64,000 nt of DNA from Sarocladium kiliense. Lineage: Eukaryota > Ascomycota > Sordariomycetes > Hypocreales > Sarocladiaceae. Every line of letters starts with the position of its first letter. Position 1 is the stretch's first letter. The DNA lies in NCBI GenBank assembly GCA_030734395.1, contig JAUZTG010000024.1, positions 248,001-312,000 on the forward strand, in the 5' to 3' direction. Both the position numbers and the translations under genes were made by a program. Shown here in pieces: positions 36,301-47,615 of the stretch. The notes beneath the pieces were generated by a model. It had not been told where the DNA came from and made no database searches. It worked only from the letters and a program-made list of their open reading frames with translations.

Positions 36301-36992
36301 CAGGAGCGTCGCGCAGCTTCGTAGCGGTGTCAGAGCTGCTCGTGTCTTGCGTTGGCTTCTCTGGATCTACAGAGCTGGCGCCTCGGGATTTCCGCGATCT
36401 CAAATTGGTTTTGTCCTTTTCGTCAAATCTCTCGCTATCTCCCGATGTCCTTTCACTGTCTTCAAACAAGCCCGCGAGTACAGAGTTGTACGCGGGGCTC
36501 CTGTTATAAACGAACCACTCGAGTCCATCCAGGTGAACATGAATGCGGCATGGCATGTCCTTATTCTTTCCATTCGAGCCTTCCGCCGTGTCTCCAGCCA
36601 AAACGTCCACCTCGCGCACGTGTCGAAGCCAGTACCGCCATGTAATATAGCCGTGTTGAACTAGAAAGGTCTCGTTCGAACCGTGATATCGCAGCCCTGT
36701 GAAGAAGATTCGGCCACCAAGAAGTGATATCTGCAGAGCCGTGATGTCGATGTAGACTCGGTAGCGGTGCCATGTCCATGTTCGAATGGCATAGGAGACG
36801 ACGGACGCGAATGCTCGATTAAAGTAGAGGAGAAACAAGATGGCGAGCACGCCGGATACTATCATGTAAATCAGGATCTCACTTGATGATTATTAGTCAG
36901 TATCCTTTGCGCATGTATAAGGTTGGTGCCTACTAATTGAACCCTGGGTGCCGAGTTCCCTCAGCATTTCCTGGTGAATCGAGGACAGACAT
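27362..36992 (-). CDS. CSF1: Csf1, giant bridge-like lipid transfer protein
   Basis: Two exons (36992-36934 and 36881-27362) give 3192 aa. Csf1 is the fungal member of the BLTP1/Tweek family, rod-like proteins that carry lipids in bulk at ER contact sites; yeast mutants fail to ferment in the cold. The N-terminal membrane anchor lies at about 20-42 (EILIYMIVSGVLAILFLLY, given as segments EILIYMIVSG and AILFLLYFNR), followed by the family block TWHRYRVYIDITALQISLLGG and ETFLVQHGYITWRYWLR near 57-100. The C-terminus has PPLEWIGLHRERLPN and ends in a conserved ILGSS. The body lacks known enzyme motifs and has polar low-complexity inserts near 1180-1320. Splicing of the 59-nt first exon adds the start of the anchor; a start at 36865 would truncate it. 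A 9.5-kb uninterrupted exon is unusual in this intron-rich window. Confidence 0.95.
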
Positions 36993-37575
36993 GGTGCCAG
37001 CCCCGGCACCGCCCGTTCCGCTCCTCAGCAGCTCCGACGGGTCTCGTAAACGTCATGTAGCATTAGACAGACCTATGAGTGGAGCTTGTAATGCAGTCTT
37101 GTGGTTTTGAAGCGAAGTACGCCTGGGATGTCGGCATTGTTGGCGGTTGGCCACAGACGAAAGCTTAGGGATGAAGTCGAAATGCGATGTCGAGGTGCTC
37201 CGTCACCAGCTCTAAGAGCTCCCCAAAAGTAGTCGCGACAGGCGCTGATCCACTGTGAAGCGCGCTAAAGCGGCATCCACAGTTGCGCCGCTAATCGATG
37301 GTGCAGTACCCCACATCCCCTAAAGTGCTGCCGCTCTAAGGACTGTCGTCCATCAAATCTGGAGAGACAGCTCCTGCTTCGCGTCGCCTGGTCACGTCAC
37401 CTAATCGCCCTCTGCCAGCACTACCTTCTTCTACAACACTGGGCATCTCTTGACTCGCATTCTGTCTTTCTCTCACTCAGATGTCAACTGTCTGACACGA
37501 GCAAACGGCCTTGCGACTGTCTGGAGGTTCATCCTCCTCCGCCATCTGGCCGCGCCGTCTCTCATCCTCGCCACG
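36993..37575. promoter_or_regulatory. Divergent promoter region, CSF1 / DUF300 gene
   Basis: A 583-nt head-to-head spacer containing both promoters. No coding sequence recognised; an in-frame Met at 37450 extends the DUF300 frame but gives an atypical N-terminus. Confidence 0.45.
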
Positions 37576-39384
37576 ATGACGGCAGACGGAGGTACAGGCG
37601 CGAAGTTCACGTATGCCACCACCGTGGTGGCAGGCGTGGCTTCGCTGGCAGCGACACTCCTTTCCGTAGTGTGAGTACTGCGCTGGTCGAGCTTCGCGTT
37701 TTCATACTGATCATTTGATAGCTCGATCTGGCTTCAAGCGAAGAACTATCGAAAGCCCCTTCTCCAGAGATATGTCGTCCGTATCCTTCTTATGGTGCCC
37801 ATCTACTCGATCGCATCGTGGACGAGCATGGTATCCTTGACGGCTGCGCAGTTTCTCGACCCTATCCGCGATATCTACGAGGCTTTCACAATCTACACTT
37901 TCTTCCAACTGCTCATCAACTACATCGGTGGAGAGCGTGCTTTAATCATCCAGACACACGGTCGCGCACCTGTACAGCACCTTTGGCCGATGAACCACGT
38001 TCTTCCGAAGGTGGACATATCTGATCCTCATACCTTCCTCGCTATCAAAAGAGGCATTCTCCAGTACGCGTGGCTCAAGCCCATACTGGCCCTTGCCGCC
38101 ATCGTTATGAAAGCAACTGGGACGTACAAGGAGGGCTATATCTCTGTTGAATCTGGATACTTCTGGAGCGGCATCATATACAATATCAGCGTCACTCTGA
38201 GTTTGTACGCTTTGGGACTTTTCTGGGTCTGCATGCACCAGGACCTGCAGCCCTTCCGCCCCGTTCCAAAGTTCCTCTGTATTAAGCTCATCATCTTTGC
38301 TTCATACTGGCAGGGCTTCTTCCTTGGAATTCTGGTTTGGCTCGGGGCGATCCCAGATAACGTCCAAGGGTATACCCCAGACAACCTTGCTGCCGCGATT
38401 CAGGATGCCTTGATATGTATAGAAATGCCAATCTTCGCAGTTGCCCATTGGTACGCCTTTTCGTGGCACGACTTCGCAGACAACAGCATTTTGTCAGCTC
38501 GCATGCCCATTCAGCATGCTTTGCGCGATTCCTTTGGCATTCGGGATCTCATTGAGGATTCCAAAGAGACCTTCCGTGGTGATAACTATGGCTACCGCGT
38601 CTTCGATTCAGGCGACAAAGTCATGGCCCACGAGGACTCCAAGTCGCGTCTCGCAAGACTTAGGGATGGCATGCGCTATGAACGAGGTGGCAAGGGCAAG
38701 TACTGGATCCCGAAGCCTGGTGAAGTCAACACTACAACGCCTCTTCTCGGCGATCAAGCATCAGGCAGCACGAGCAGACCTGATCAGATCAACGAGAACA
38801 CGCATGGAACATTCGATGAGCCAGAGATCGACCAAGACGAAGAGGCTCTCTACAATAAAGCTCGCAAGCTTGAATATGGCGATTGGAATGTAAGTGCCTA
38901 TGCATAGAGCCGTTCGAGTTCTATCAGCTAATGATCATAGTATCCTGTTATCACAGCCAGTGAGCCGCTGAGAGAACGATACATGTCTTCTGGTGGCAAG
39001 TTCGTCGTTCGTTCTCCTGCCAACTCCACACCTCGTGGCTCTCCAGGACCGTCAAGGCGTACGAGCTCAAAGGGGAAGCAAAATGCGGTGGAACCTGAGC
39101 ATGTTCACCCCATCAAGCAGAAGAAAAAAGTAAAGAAGGTCGTTCACCACGAACCGCCTAATATTAAGGACCTTGGGCTTGATAAGCCTGCGCCGAAAAG
39201 CAGCCAAAGCACAGTTGCATCATCAACAGATGGTCCCACAAGCCCACGCAACGATGAGGCATCACAGCCATGGGACTCGAACCCGAGATCGCCCTTGTCA
39301 GAAGTACAGACTCCCTCTCCAGGCTTTTCGCTTGGGGAAGACGAAGAGGACCGCAACCCCTGGGGTAATGACGGGCGGAACTGA
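37576..39384 (+). CDS. DUF300 / Ost-alpha family seven-helix membrane protein
   Basis: Three exons (37576-37670, 37722-38889, 38941-39384) give 568 aa. The first 290 residues are membrane-rich with about seven helices, and NYRKPLLQRYVVRILLMVPIYS (seen as NYRKPLLQRY and RILLMVPIYS) plus EAFTIYTFFQLLINYIGGE are hallmarks of the TMEM184/organic solute transporter alpha family; yeast YKR051W is a member. Other typical parts are FLAIKRGILQYAWLKP, KLIIFASYWQG and ALICIEMPIFAVAHWYAFSW. The C-terminal 250 residues are polar, with acidic and Lys/Ser/Pro-rich stretches, and probably cytoplasmic. The molecular role of fungal members is not established; transport or vacuolar trafficking is possible. The start at 37576 follows ACG and leaves a short N-terminus before helix 1. 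Confidence 0.92.
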
Positions 39385-39607
39385 TCCCGTTTAGGGACCT
39401 ATTTCACAGTTGATGTAGAATAAGCCTAGCGATCAGCACATCTCTGGTAGCATTAGCGCGGCGTTTGTTTCTGGACGGGATTCGTCGAGTACACGATTAA
39501 GCAGCATACGAGGCTCTGGATCTGCGCATTGTTGGTAAAGAAATACAATGAATATGCCTTGATTCTATCTAGGTGCATCATCGGGTATGATCGAGTTGAG
39601 GAACTCG

Positions 39608-42173
39608 CTAAAAGTCATTTCCTTTAGCCATGTTTCGAAGAAGTTCAGCTGCGTCTTCTTCGCTCAGTCCCCCTGGGCTGGGAGGCCGTGGACCAGTTGT
39701 CCATTGTTTCGGCTTCTTCCCCATCACAAACTCCATCTTTCCACCGTCGGCGAAGATATCGTACCACGTCAGCCACGATTTGTTCCACTGCTTTCCGTTC
39801 ACCTTCAAAGATTGTACATAGAATGCGGTCTCGCTGCCTCCCTTCGTAGTGATCTCGAGCTTCCTCCCCTCGCCGAGATCGAATGTGAGGTCAGAAAACC
39901 ATGGCGAGCCGATGAAGAAGATGGACTGGCCAACCATGGGGTACAGTCCGACCATGTTCCACAGTAACCAAGACTCCATGGATCCCGAGTCACTGTTTCC
40001 AGGTAGTCCGTCAGGCTTCGGCGCGTAGTATGATTTGGCGATGAATCGACTCCGCTCAACCGCAAGATCCTGACGGTTGACGTAATTGTAAAGATAAGGG
40101 GTCGTAAAGCTGGGTTGATTCCCCGGGTTGAACAGCGTATTGCCAAACTGACCATTGCCACCGTATACACCCGGCTCGAACGTCTTGTCGAGCCTCTTCA
40201 CGAATGTGTCGTCTCCGCCAACTAGGTCGATGATTGTTGCGACATCATGATGTGCGTTGAAGGAGTATTCCCAGGGAAGGCCCTGATAGTACGCGTCTCG
40301 CCAATAGCAGCCGCCGCACGACAAAGGGTCCTGATCCTGGAAACCTTCTGGGGTTCTGGGGCCAAGAAAGCCACTGAAGCCGAGAGCCGTTAGGTCTTTG
40401 TTCCAATGATGCTGCCATCCGGCGGACCGGTTGAAGTATCTCGAGAACTCCTCCTCCTTCCCAAGACCAATAGCCACAGCGGCCAGCGAAAAGTCATCTA
40501 CCGAGCTACATGATGGTTAGCAGGTTCCATAGGTTCTTGCGGCGGAGGGAGGGCTCACTACTCCACAGCACGGCTCACAGATCGGGTCGAACCCGTGGTG
40601 AGATAGCCGTACTTCAGCCAATCCTTGATAGCCCCTCGACCTTCTTTCGTAGAGCCGCTCGGATCTCGTGGGTCATTATTCAACGGCGGTACCTCTTCGG
40701 CGTTTGATACCATCGACCGAAACGCATCTTCCCAGTTCACGTCTCCTCTGACCCCTTTCACATAAGCATCAGCGAAGACGATATCGCTGTTCGATCCACC
40801 CTGAACTGCTCCATTGAAGTGCGACGAGCGGCCATCGGAAGTGAATCCCTCGTGTCTCCAAACATCAATTAGCGAGCGCAGAAGACCTTCATAGTGTTTT
40901 GGCTGGAGAATGTGAATCATCGAGGTCATGCAGCGGTACTTGTCACAAGTCAGTAAATGAGTAATGGGATTTCAGTTTCCACGTACAATGTCCCAAAAGG
41001 TGAAAATATCGTCGTAATAAGGCTCATCCGAGTCCCAAAGGGGGTTTTCGCCGGTCTTGTTGGTAGGCAGTAAGTTCATGAAATACAAAGCCGTATAGAA
41101 TTGATTAAGTTTTGTCACATTTCTCTCCTTCGTCGTTACCTTCCCAAAGACCTCAGAGTTCCAAACATTTCTGGTCTCTAGTCGGACGGTGTCTAAAGAC
41201 TTGTCCTTCGGAATTTCTCGGTGGACGCTATCACAAGCCCTGTCTGCTGAGATGAAGGATACACCAACTCGAGAAACAACCTCGGTGGCTTTGAATGTGA
41301 ATAAGGCACCGAGTCGCGCGGAATCGGACTTATATGATTGTTTGTCGCCGAACTCCGCCAAGTTATCCGTGAGGAAGTTCTTGCCGAGGAACGTTTTGTA
41401 GGTCGCTGGAGAATCGAAGTGCCCGCAGAAGTATATCGTCCATGGGTCCGCGCGGTTCCAGCCCTATAACCATTAGTCAATGGCCCAGTCTATGGCTGAT
41501 GCAACTTACGTTGTCGTATGTTCCAGACCCTGTATATTTCAAGTATCCCTCATCCTCTTCCACCTTGATCTCGCCACCTAGAAATGATTGTCCAAGCCCC
41601 TGTCCACGGTATGAGGACAACACATGAGACACGTCCACTAACACGTTGAGGTCTTCATCAGTACCTGTCGGAAAGGTATAACGAAAAATGCCAGCTTTCT
41701 CTGAGGCTCCCATTTCCACTGTGGTTCCTGAACCCAAAACTGCTCTATAGTATCCGACCTCCGTGTAGTCTGGCTTCGCACGTGTATCGTTGTTCGAATC
41801 GCTCAGGGGGTTTTCGACCGTTCCCACAACGGGCATTTGTGATACGACGCCATATTTTGGAGCTCCGCCTGTACCACTCTCGTGGAGCATCGTGAAGCCC
41901 GTAAAGTTGCCATCTTTCTGATAGCCCGAGTATGCGTCTGTGCCTGTGGACAGATCTGGACCCAATTTCACCATTCCAGCAGGTCGTGAAACGCCAGGAA
42001 AGGTGTTTCCACCTCCAATAGAGCCGGTCTTGACGTCCTGGATCAGTATTCGATGTTGTCGAAACTGGGGCGGTGCAACTTACATCGGTCAGGGCATAGT
42101 TGGACAGATCAGCGTAACCAGCAACGACATTAACGCAGACCGTGAATGGCCAACACCAAGGGCCTGCAATCAT
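39608..42173 (-). CDS. GH92 alpha-1,2-mannosidase-like glycoside hydrolase
   Basis: Five exons (42173-42084, 42037-41510, 41463-40987, 40938-40559, 40505-39608) join to 790 aa. GH92 enzymes are calcium-dependent, inverting exo-alpha-mannosidases. Family blocks in order are GGGNTFPGVSRPAGMVKLGPD, MLHESGTGG, VGVSFIS, the catalytic-domain region YTALYFMNL and FTFWDIYRCM, SSHFNGAVQGGSNSDIVFADAYVKG (seen as QGGSNSDIVFADAY), AVEYSVDDF and GLPGNSDSGSMESW. The GN-S-D-SG sequence differs from the bacterial GNDD form, but the second Asp is kept. The N-terminus has only a weak hydrophobic stretch (FTVCVNVVAGYA), so secretion is uncertain and an upstream exon may be missing. It probably trims mannose from glycans outside or inside the cell. 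Confidence 0.9.
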
Positions 42174-43537
42174 GACTGGTGCAATTTTGGTAGAACATGG
42201 GGATCACCAAACATAGCTTTCGAAGTCTCCAAAGCCGTGTCTCTATTCAAGGAGGTTGAGAAGCGCGGGAGATTCCACCCCTCCACTATATACCACAACG
42301 CCAATCCTGGCCAAGTCCATTTGAGCAGCGTGGCAATGTTTGGCCATGTCAGATTGGATTGGAAGTCACGGCACGTTCGCTTGGCATCGTATATGTGGAC
42401 ATGGGGGCTGGAGGGGCCCAGCGGCTCGCTGTCCATGTCAGCGATGCTAGGGAGGATTAGACACTCCACCAGGCATCTCGGCGTTTACAACTTTGGGAGC
42501 CTCGGACAGCAATAAGGGCATAAGACGACCCCTGCATGCGAGGCTTGTGTGGTCGGTTGGGACGTCATCTCACGCGTACACAGCCGTGCGGCGTAGGTGT
42601 ATGGCGCCGTGGGACTATGCATACCCCTGAGCTGAAGGTGCCGCTAAAGAATTTTAAGGTTATCTCGTCTTGAAGAGAGCTCAGCTTTCAAAGCGCGCTT
42701 CCTTCAGAGTGACCTACGGAAGTGCTAAGTGAAAGACGAACGAAAGCTGAAAGGCAACAACATGGTGCGTTGCTGGACACCAAGGTGGGTTACAGCGCCT
42801 ATAGTTGTAATTAGTGTGATGAGGATGCGTGGTCCAACCAGCAAACGAGTTACTTGTGTGCAGGGGTACCTCAACGTGGAAGACTAGGACAGCAGGAAGT
42901 AGACTGCGTTCCGGAGTACACAGCGTGACTTCGCATCTCCTGATCGGGGTTCACCTCAAAATGCAGTTGTAAATGAAGTGTGGTGGTGCACATCAACCGA
43001 CGGTCCGTGCCTGACTGACAGGTATTCATGGGCCCGCTTGGCTGTTGTGTAGCCCAAACACGACATCTTGTTTGTGGGGAAACGAGCCTTCGGACGTTCA
43101 TATGGGGACAGTATATTATAACGATTACACGGCCCTCTAGCACATCGCATCACTCAATCTTGGGATTCGACAACTTCGAAGGACTTGATCCTCCACTTCC
43201 TTCTCGTTTCTCGCATAGACAGCCTAAAGCCGGTTAGCACAGACCGCGCGGCACCGTACTTCGTATCTAGGACAAAGTGGAATCTGGGACGACTGGAATA
43301 GCACAGCCGGAGCCGGGAATAAGAGAGGCGACGAGTTGACCGCAAGAATAATAGTCCGCCGCCGCGAGGCCGGCGCCACAGTCGAGTCGCTTCAGCCACG
43401 GCCTGCTCTCCTTTACCACAGCCGCCCCACTAAAAAAATCCATCGTGGTTCAGCACGTCACGGAGCCTCTGCGCGATCCGCATCGCCGTCCATCCATCCA
43501 TCCACCATCCCATCCGCCGCACCTCAAACACATCAAC
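42174..43537. other. Intergenic, no gene recognised (1.4 kb)
   Basis: Divergent spacer between the GH92 and TIM17 genes. It holds both promoters. Frames of 60-190 aa occur but none has a motif or a plausible splice chain. Four imperfect CATC/ATCC units lie at about 43488-43505, within the TIM17 leader. Confidence 0.5.
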
Positions 43538-44072
43538 ATGGCTCTCGATCACGGACGCGACCCTTGCCCTTGGGTCATCCTCAATGACTTCGGTGGTGCG
43601 TTCGCCATGGGCGCCATCGGTGGCACAATTTGGCACGGCATCAAGGGGTTCCGGAACAGCCCGTATGGCGAGAGACGGATAGGTGCCATCACAGCTGTCA
43701 AGATGCGCGCGCCAGTCCTCGGCGGCAACTTTGGTGTCTGGGGCGGTCTCTTCAGCACATTCGACTGCGCCATCAAGGGCGTGCGGAAGAAGGAGGATCC
43801 CTGGAACGCCATCGGAGCAGGTTTCATGACAGGTGGTTCTCTGGCGATCCGAGGAGGATACAAGGCTGCGAGGAACGGTGCTATTGGCTGTGCCATCCTT
43901 CTCGCAGTCATCGAGGGTGTCGGTATCGGTCTGTCGAAAATGATGGCAGGCAGCACAAAGCTTGAGGTATGTCGTCGCCCTACACTGGCTGAGGCCAATT
44001 CCGAGAGAGTAACTAACAGCCTGTCTGTCCCAGGTCCCTCAACCACCACCAAACGAGCAAGCTCTTGCATGA
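43538..44072 (+). CDS. TIM17: Mitochondrial inner membrane translocase Tim17
   Basis: Two exons (43538-43966 and 44034-44072) give 155 aa. Tim17 is a core subunit of the TIM23 complex, which moves presequence proteins across or into the inner membrane. The N-terminus reads DHGRDPCPWVILNDFGGAF, and AIGGTIWHGIKGFRNSP, MRAPVLGGNFGVWGGLFS, CAIKGVRKKEDPWNAI and GGSLAIRGG follow. Conserved Cys10 and the Cys in STFDCAIKG can form the structural disulfide known for Tim17. Four hydrophobic segments fit the family. Charged residues in the N-terminal region needed for channel gating are present. The second exon supplies only 13 residues, ending PNEQALA. The distinction from Tim23 and Tim22 is clear from the N-terminal sequence. 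Confidence 0.97.
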
Positions 44073-44953
44073 GCAGGAAAGAACAACTGCGATTCTCTCA
44101 ACTCTCCTCCGGCATTGTATTTATAGCCTTGATTTCGAAGCACACCACCTCATTTCGACGATGTACAACATTTTCTCATAAGCTGAAGGCTGTTGCTCGG
44201 CCGGGCCAAGGCTGCGTACTTTGGAAAGGATCAAACCAATTTCCTTGCGTTCACATTATGCGCACTATCTACTGGAGGTCTGGTTCTTTTGACGGCTGCG
44301 CGCATGGGTCATGAATCGGATCGGAGCGCTCGGAGTATGTATGTTAGACGGGTGGTTTTAGACTGGTAATGCGAAGACGCCTCAATGCCCTGAGCTGTCA
44401 TGAAACAAACCTCTCCCAGGATCCTGCAAATTAAGGAATCGTAAAGTGACGGTTAGCCCTTTCTGCTTGATGTGTTATCAAAAGTGGCTCCCATTTGCGA
44501 AGGCTCAATATCTGCGGAGTGCGAACGCGAATGGAACAGTACAACGCAATTAACTAACTATGGATTGGTATGCAGCAATACAAACACTGATCCTAGACGA
44601 AAGTTGCGGAACACGCTTTATAATGAGTCTGAGATACCGACCTATTCACAGCTGCAGTTGACGCAGTGATCAGCCACTGAGCATGTACAGGGTAGGCTGA
44701 CTCAAGCAGGTACCCGCTTCACCGCCTACTGCCTTCACGCGCGCCAGTGGACCGCATCCCCAAAAAAATCTTTGCGGTCAAGACAAAAAGCCGGCAGAAT
44801 TCACATCCCTCTATGCATTGTTTCGCGGGGGCATTGTCTACACCCAAAGCGATAAGTTCGGCGCTCGAGACAACTTGAATGCATTACAACGTCATTCCAC
44901 CCGGCTGAAGAGGTCGCGAACTAGCTGCGACCCGGCTGCTACTTCCAGTGACC
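44073..44953. other. Intergenic, no gene recognised (0.9 kb)
   Basis: Same-strand spacer between TIM17 and the zinc-finger gene. No coding sequence recognised. Confidence 0.55.
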
Positions 44954-47219
44954 ATGGGGCGCAAGCCAAATCCTCTGATTCTCGAGTACTTCGTTCGTGG
45001 GCCAAAGCTCAACGACAACAGTAACCGATACCCTCACACCTGCAAGCAATGCGGCGAAAACTTCCCTAAAGGCCGAATTGACAGTCTGACTACACACATT
45101 ACGAAGAAATGCCCTGCGATATCCGATTCAGATCGCATGCGTGCGTGCCTCGAACTCCACGGCTTGAGCACTGCACGCGCGGCGGCGGCTGAGCGCAACA
45201 GCCTTCTGAATGGACATATCAACAGCGCGCAGGCAGCCGTGAGCGCTCTTCCACAAGGTTGGAGTGCACTCGAAACACTTGCTGAGGCCTCACGACAAGT
45301 CGACCTCAACGAGAACAGTCGTGTTTCCAAGGGTGATGCCGAGGATGGATCTCCTGGGATTGCGACGGTCGAGGAATCACATACGACAGATCGATTTGAG
45401 CTCCAGGAGCCTTTCACCTTAGACAATCCACCCATCAACTTCGATACTGCTTTGAAGGTTGACCAGTCAGGTAAGAAGAGTCGCGATGTTTTGTGATAGA
45501 TCATAGTACTTACAAACATACAGAACCCACCCTCGACCCTCCGACAACCGAGCTCACCCCCGAAGAACGCCTACAAGCACTCGTCTCGCGGGACACGCCG
45601 GATCCCACAAACCTCTCTGTTGCGGTGGCAGCAACAGCGCGCCTCAATCCGTCGTTCCTTGACCCGCAACTTGTCCCGAATGAGGCCGCCCTTGCGCCAA
45701 TGCAAACTGATCAACCAGAATCACCGAGTAATGGCATCGAGAAAGCCGACGTCTCGACACACGAAATGAATAATGCAATGACCACAACAAAACCGACAGA
45801 GATGCAGCCCTGGGGTGAGATGACATATATGACAACTGCTTCACCTCTTCCTATGCTCACTGAGAATCCGAACCCTCCCATGCCCCTAAACCGGGGAGGG
45901 GTGCGAATGGACACCGGAGACTTGGGGCCACTCGGCAAGGCAAGACATTCGCGAGCGCGTTTCACCCCTGCTCGTCGGAAAGAAGTTCAGGAAGTACGCA
46001 AGATTGGTGCTTGCATACGTTGCAGAATATTGAGAAAGAATTGTGGCAAGGGGACCCCATGTGACACATGTCGCAAGGTCCTCTCGCCCCGTGTCTGGAG
46101 AACTGGCTGTGTGCGAACCAGGTTGCAAGAGCAGCTTGATCTTTACTCTGCGGGAGTTCAAGTTGTCCTGTCTCAAAATCGCATTAATATGCTAAAGAGC
46201 CAGCTTCGGCTACACAACAATGAGACGGTGGTGGAAATGTCACACTTTCCCGAGATGGACCTCAACATCGTCTGTCCAACTCTAGTGGCCCTGCTGGAGC
46301 CATTGGAGAGCCAAGTCGCGGAACGCCAGAGTGAGGAACCTTTCCACCAGGTCATCATGATTGACCAAGACAGCGACGACGTGCCGGATAAAGTTGAACG
46401 CTATATGCGTGCGGTGTTGCCACACTTCATTGAGCGGGAGCCGTCCAAATTCATGCGCACTACCCTCGAGACCGCAACGCAACAGCTGCACGCCAATGAG
46501 GACGAACTGCTGCGTAAGGCTCTGGAGCTCTGGGGACTGGTCGAGAGCATTGATCGCGAGCGACAATGGTCAATACTAGAGAAACCCGGCGGCAACGCTG
46601 AAGAGGCTCGGTGGATCAAGGAAGCACATGGCGAGACCGAAGCAGATATTTATACTATGCTTTGCATGCAGCTCAATGCTGCCGCTGAGCGGAAAGCTAA
46701 CAGCACCTCCCGCAACCTCCTGAGCATGATGCACAGGCTTCTGCAAGACAGCAAAGTCAAGGTCGGGTTCAATATGTTTCTTACGGCGCTTATCTTCCTG
46801 AATTGTGTCGAGAAATCAACGTGGGCATTCAAGGCATGGGAGCAAGATCATCTTCGCCCAGGATGGCCTCTTGAGCGGGATCCAGGGGTCTTCACTCAAC
46901 AAGGAGACACCTTGGCGGGGCTCCTGAAGATGCTTCTCACGATTCGCAAGGCGCTACCACAGACTAGCCGAAGTGCTGAGGGGAAGTTGGTAACAGACGA
47001 TACGGATCCGATGGTGGTCAACTATTTCCAGATCATCGATCTCGACTGTAAGTTGGACGAGAGCCGTTCGATCCCACTGTTCTTTTACATGTTCGCTGAC
47101 ACAATGTAGTTGATACGACCCAGTCTCGCCAACAGGGCTCGCAGTTTTCACCTGCAGACTCTCGGTCTCTGGAGTTGATGTTCTGCTCCCAGCTGTTGTT
47201 GCCGACTCCTGTCGCCTAA
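44954..47219 (+). CDS. Regulator with BED-like finger and six-Cys cluster
   Basis: Three exons (44954-45470, 45524-47047, 47110-47219) give 716 aa. Near the N-terminus is a BED-like C2HC finger: Cys30, Cys33, His48, Cys53 (CKQCGENF then THITKKC). A second cluster has Cys336, Cys339, Cys346, Cys352, Cys355 and Cys368, spacing C-x2-C-x6-C-x5-C-x2-C-x12-C. This looks like a Zn2Cys6 domain with an unusually long last gap. A basic stretch, RARFTPARRKEVQEVRK, precedes it. The segment between the two is Pro/Thr/Glu-rich and probably disordered; the C-terminal half is helical with no known motif. It is probably a nuclear DNA-binding protein, by inference. Exon 3 begins FDTTQSRQQ and ends PTPVA. Targets are unknown. 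An initiation at the GTG two codons earlier is not needed. Confidence 0.82.
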
Positions 47220-47615
47220 AAGGCTCGTAGTGGCTGAGCGCTTGGTGTAACGAGGAATGGGATTATATAATGCATAACGATTAGATGGACAAAACGGAGT
47301 TGATATTTGGGACTGCTCACTCGAGGGGCGACGAAGGCGCAAGGAGTGTGTTGACTTTTTAGAACGTTGTAATGGGCTGTTGTCAGGGACTAGGTCAAGC
47401 ACGTTTAGTCCTTCGCAGATCTGCAGTAGGAGACTGTTGCGGCGTTTCCGTCTGCGAATCCGTTGCCTGGCACACGAATAGAGATCGCATCGAACAATAG
47501 ACACAAGATCACAAGATCCACTTTCAAACTACAGCGTCAGCTCACCTCGTAGATGGCGATGCTATCTATTTCATCGAAGAACCGCTTGCATTCAAGAGAC
47601 ATATTGTCATTCTAT
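47220..47615. other. Convergent spacer (0.4 kb)
   Basis: 3' flanks of the zinc-finger gene and SEC5. Nothing else recognised. Confidence 0.6.
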
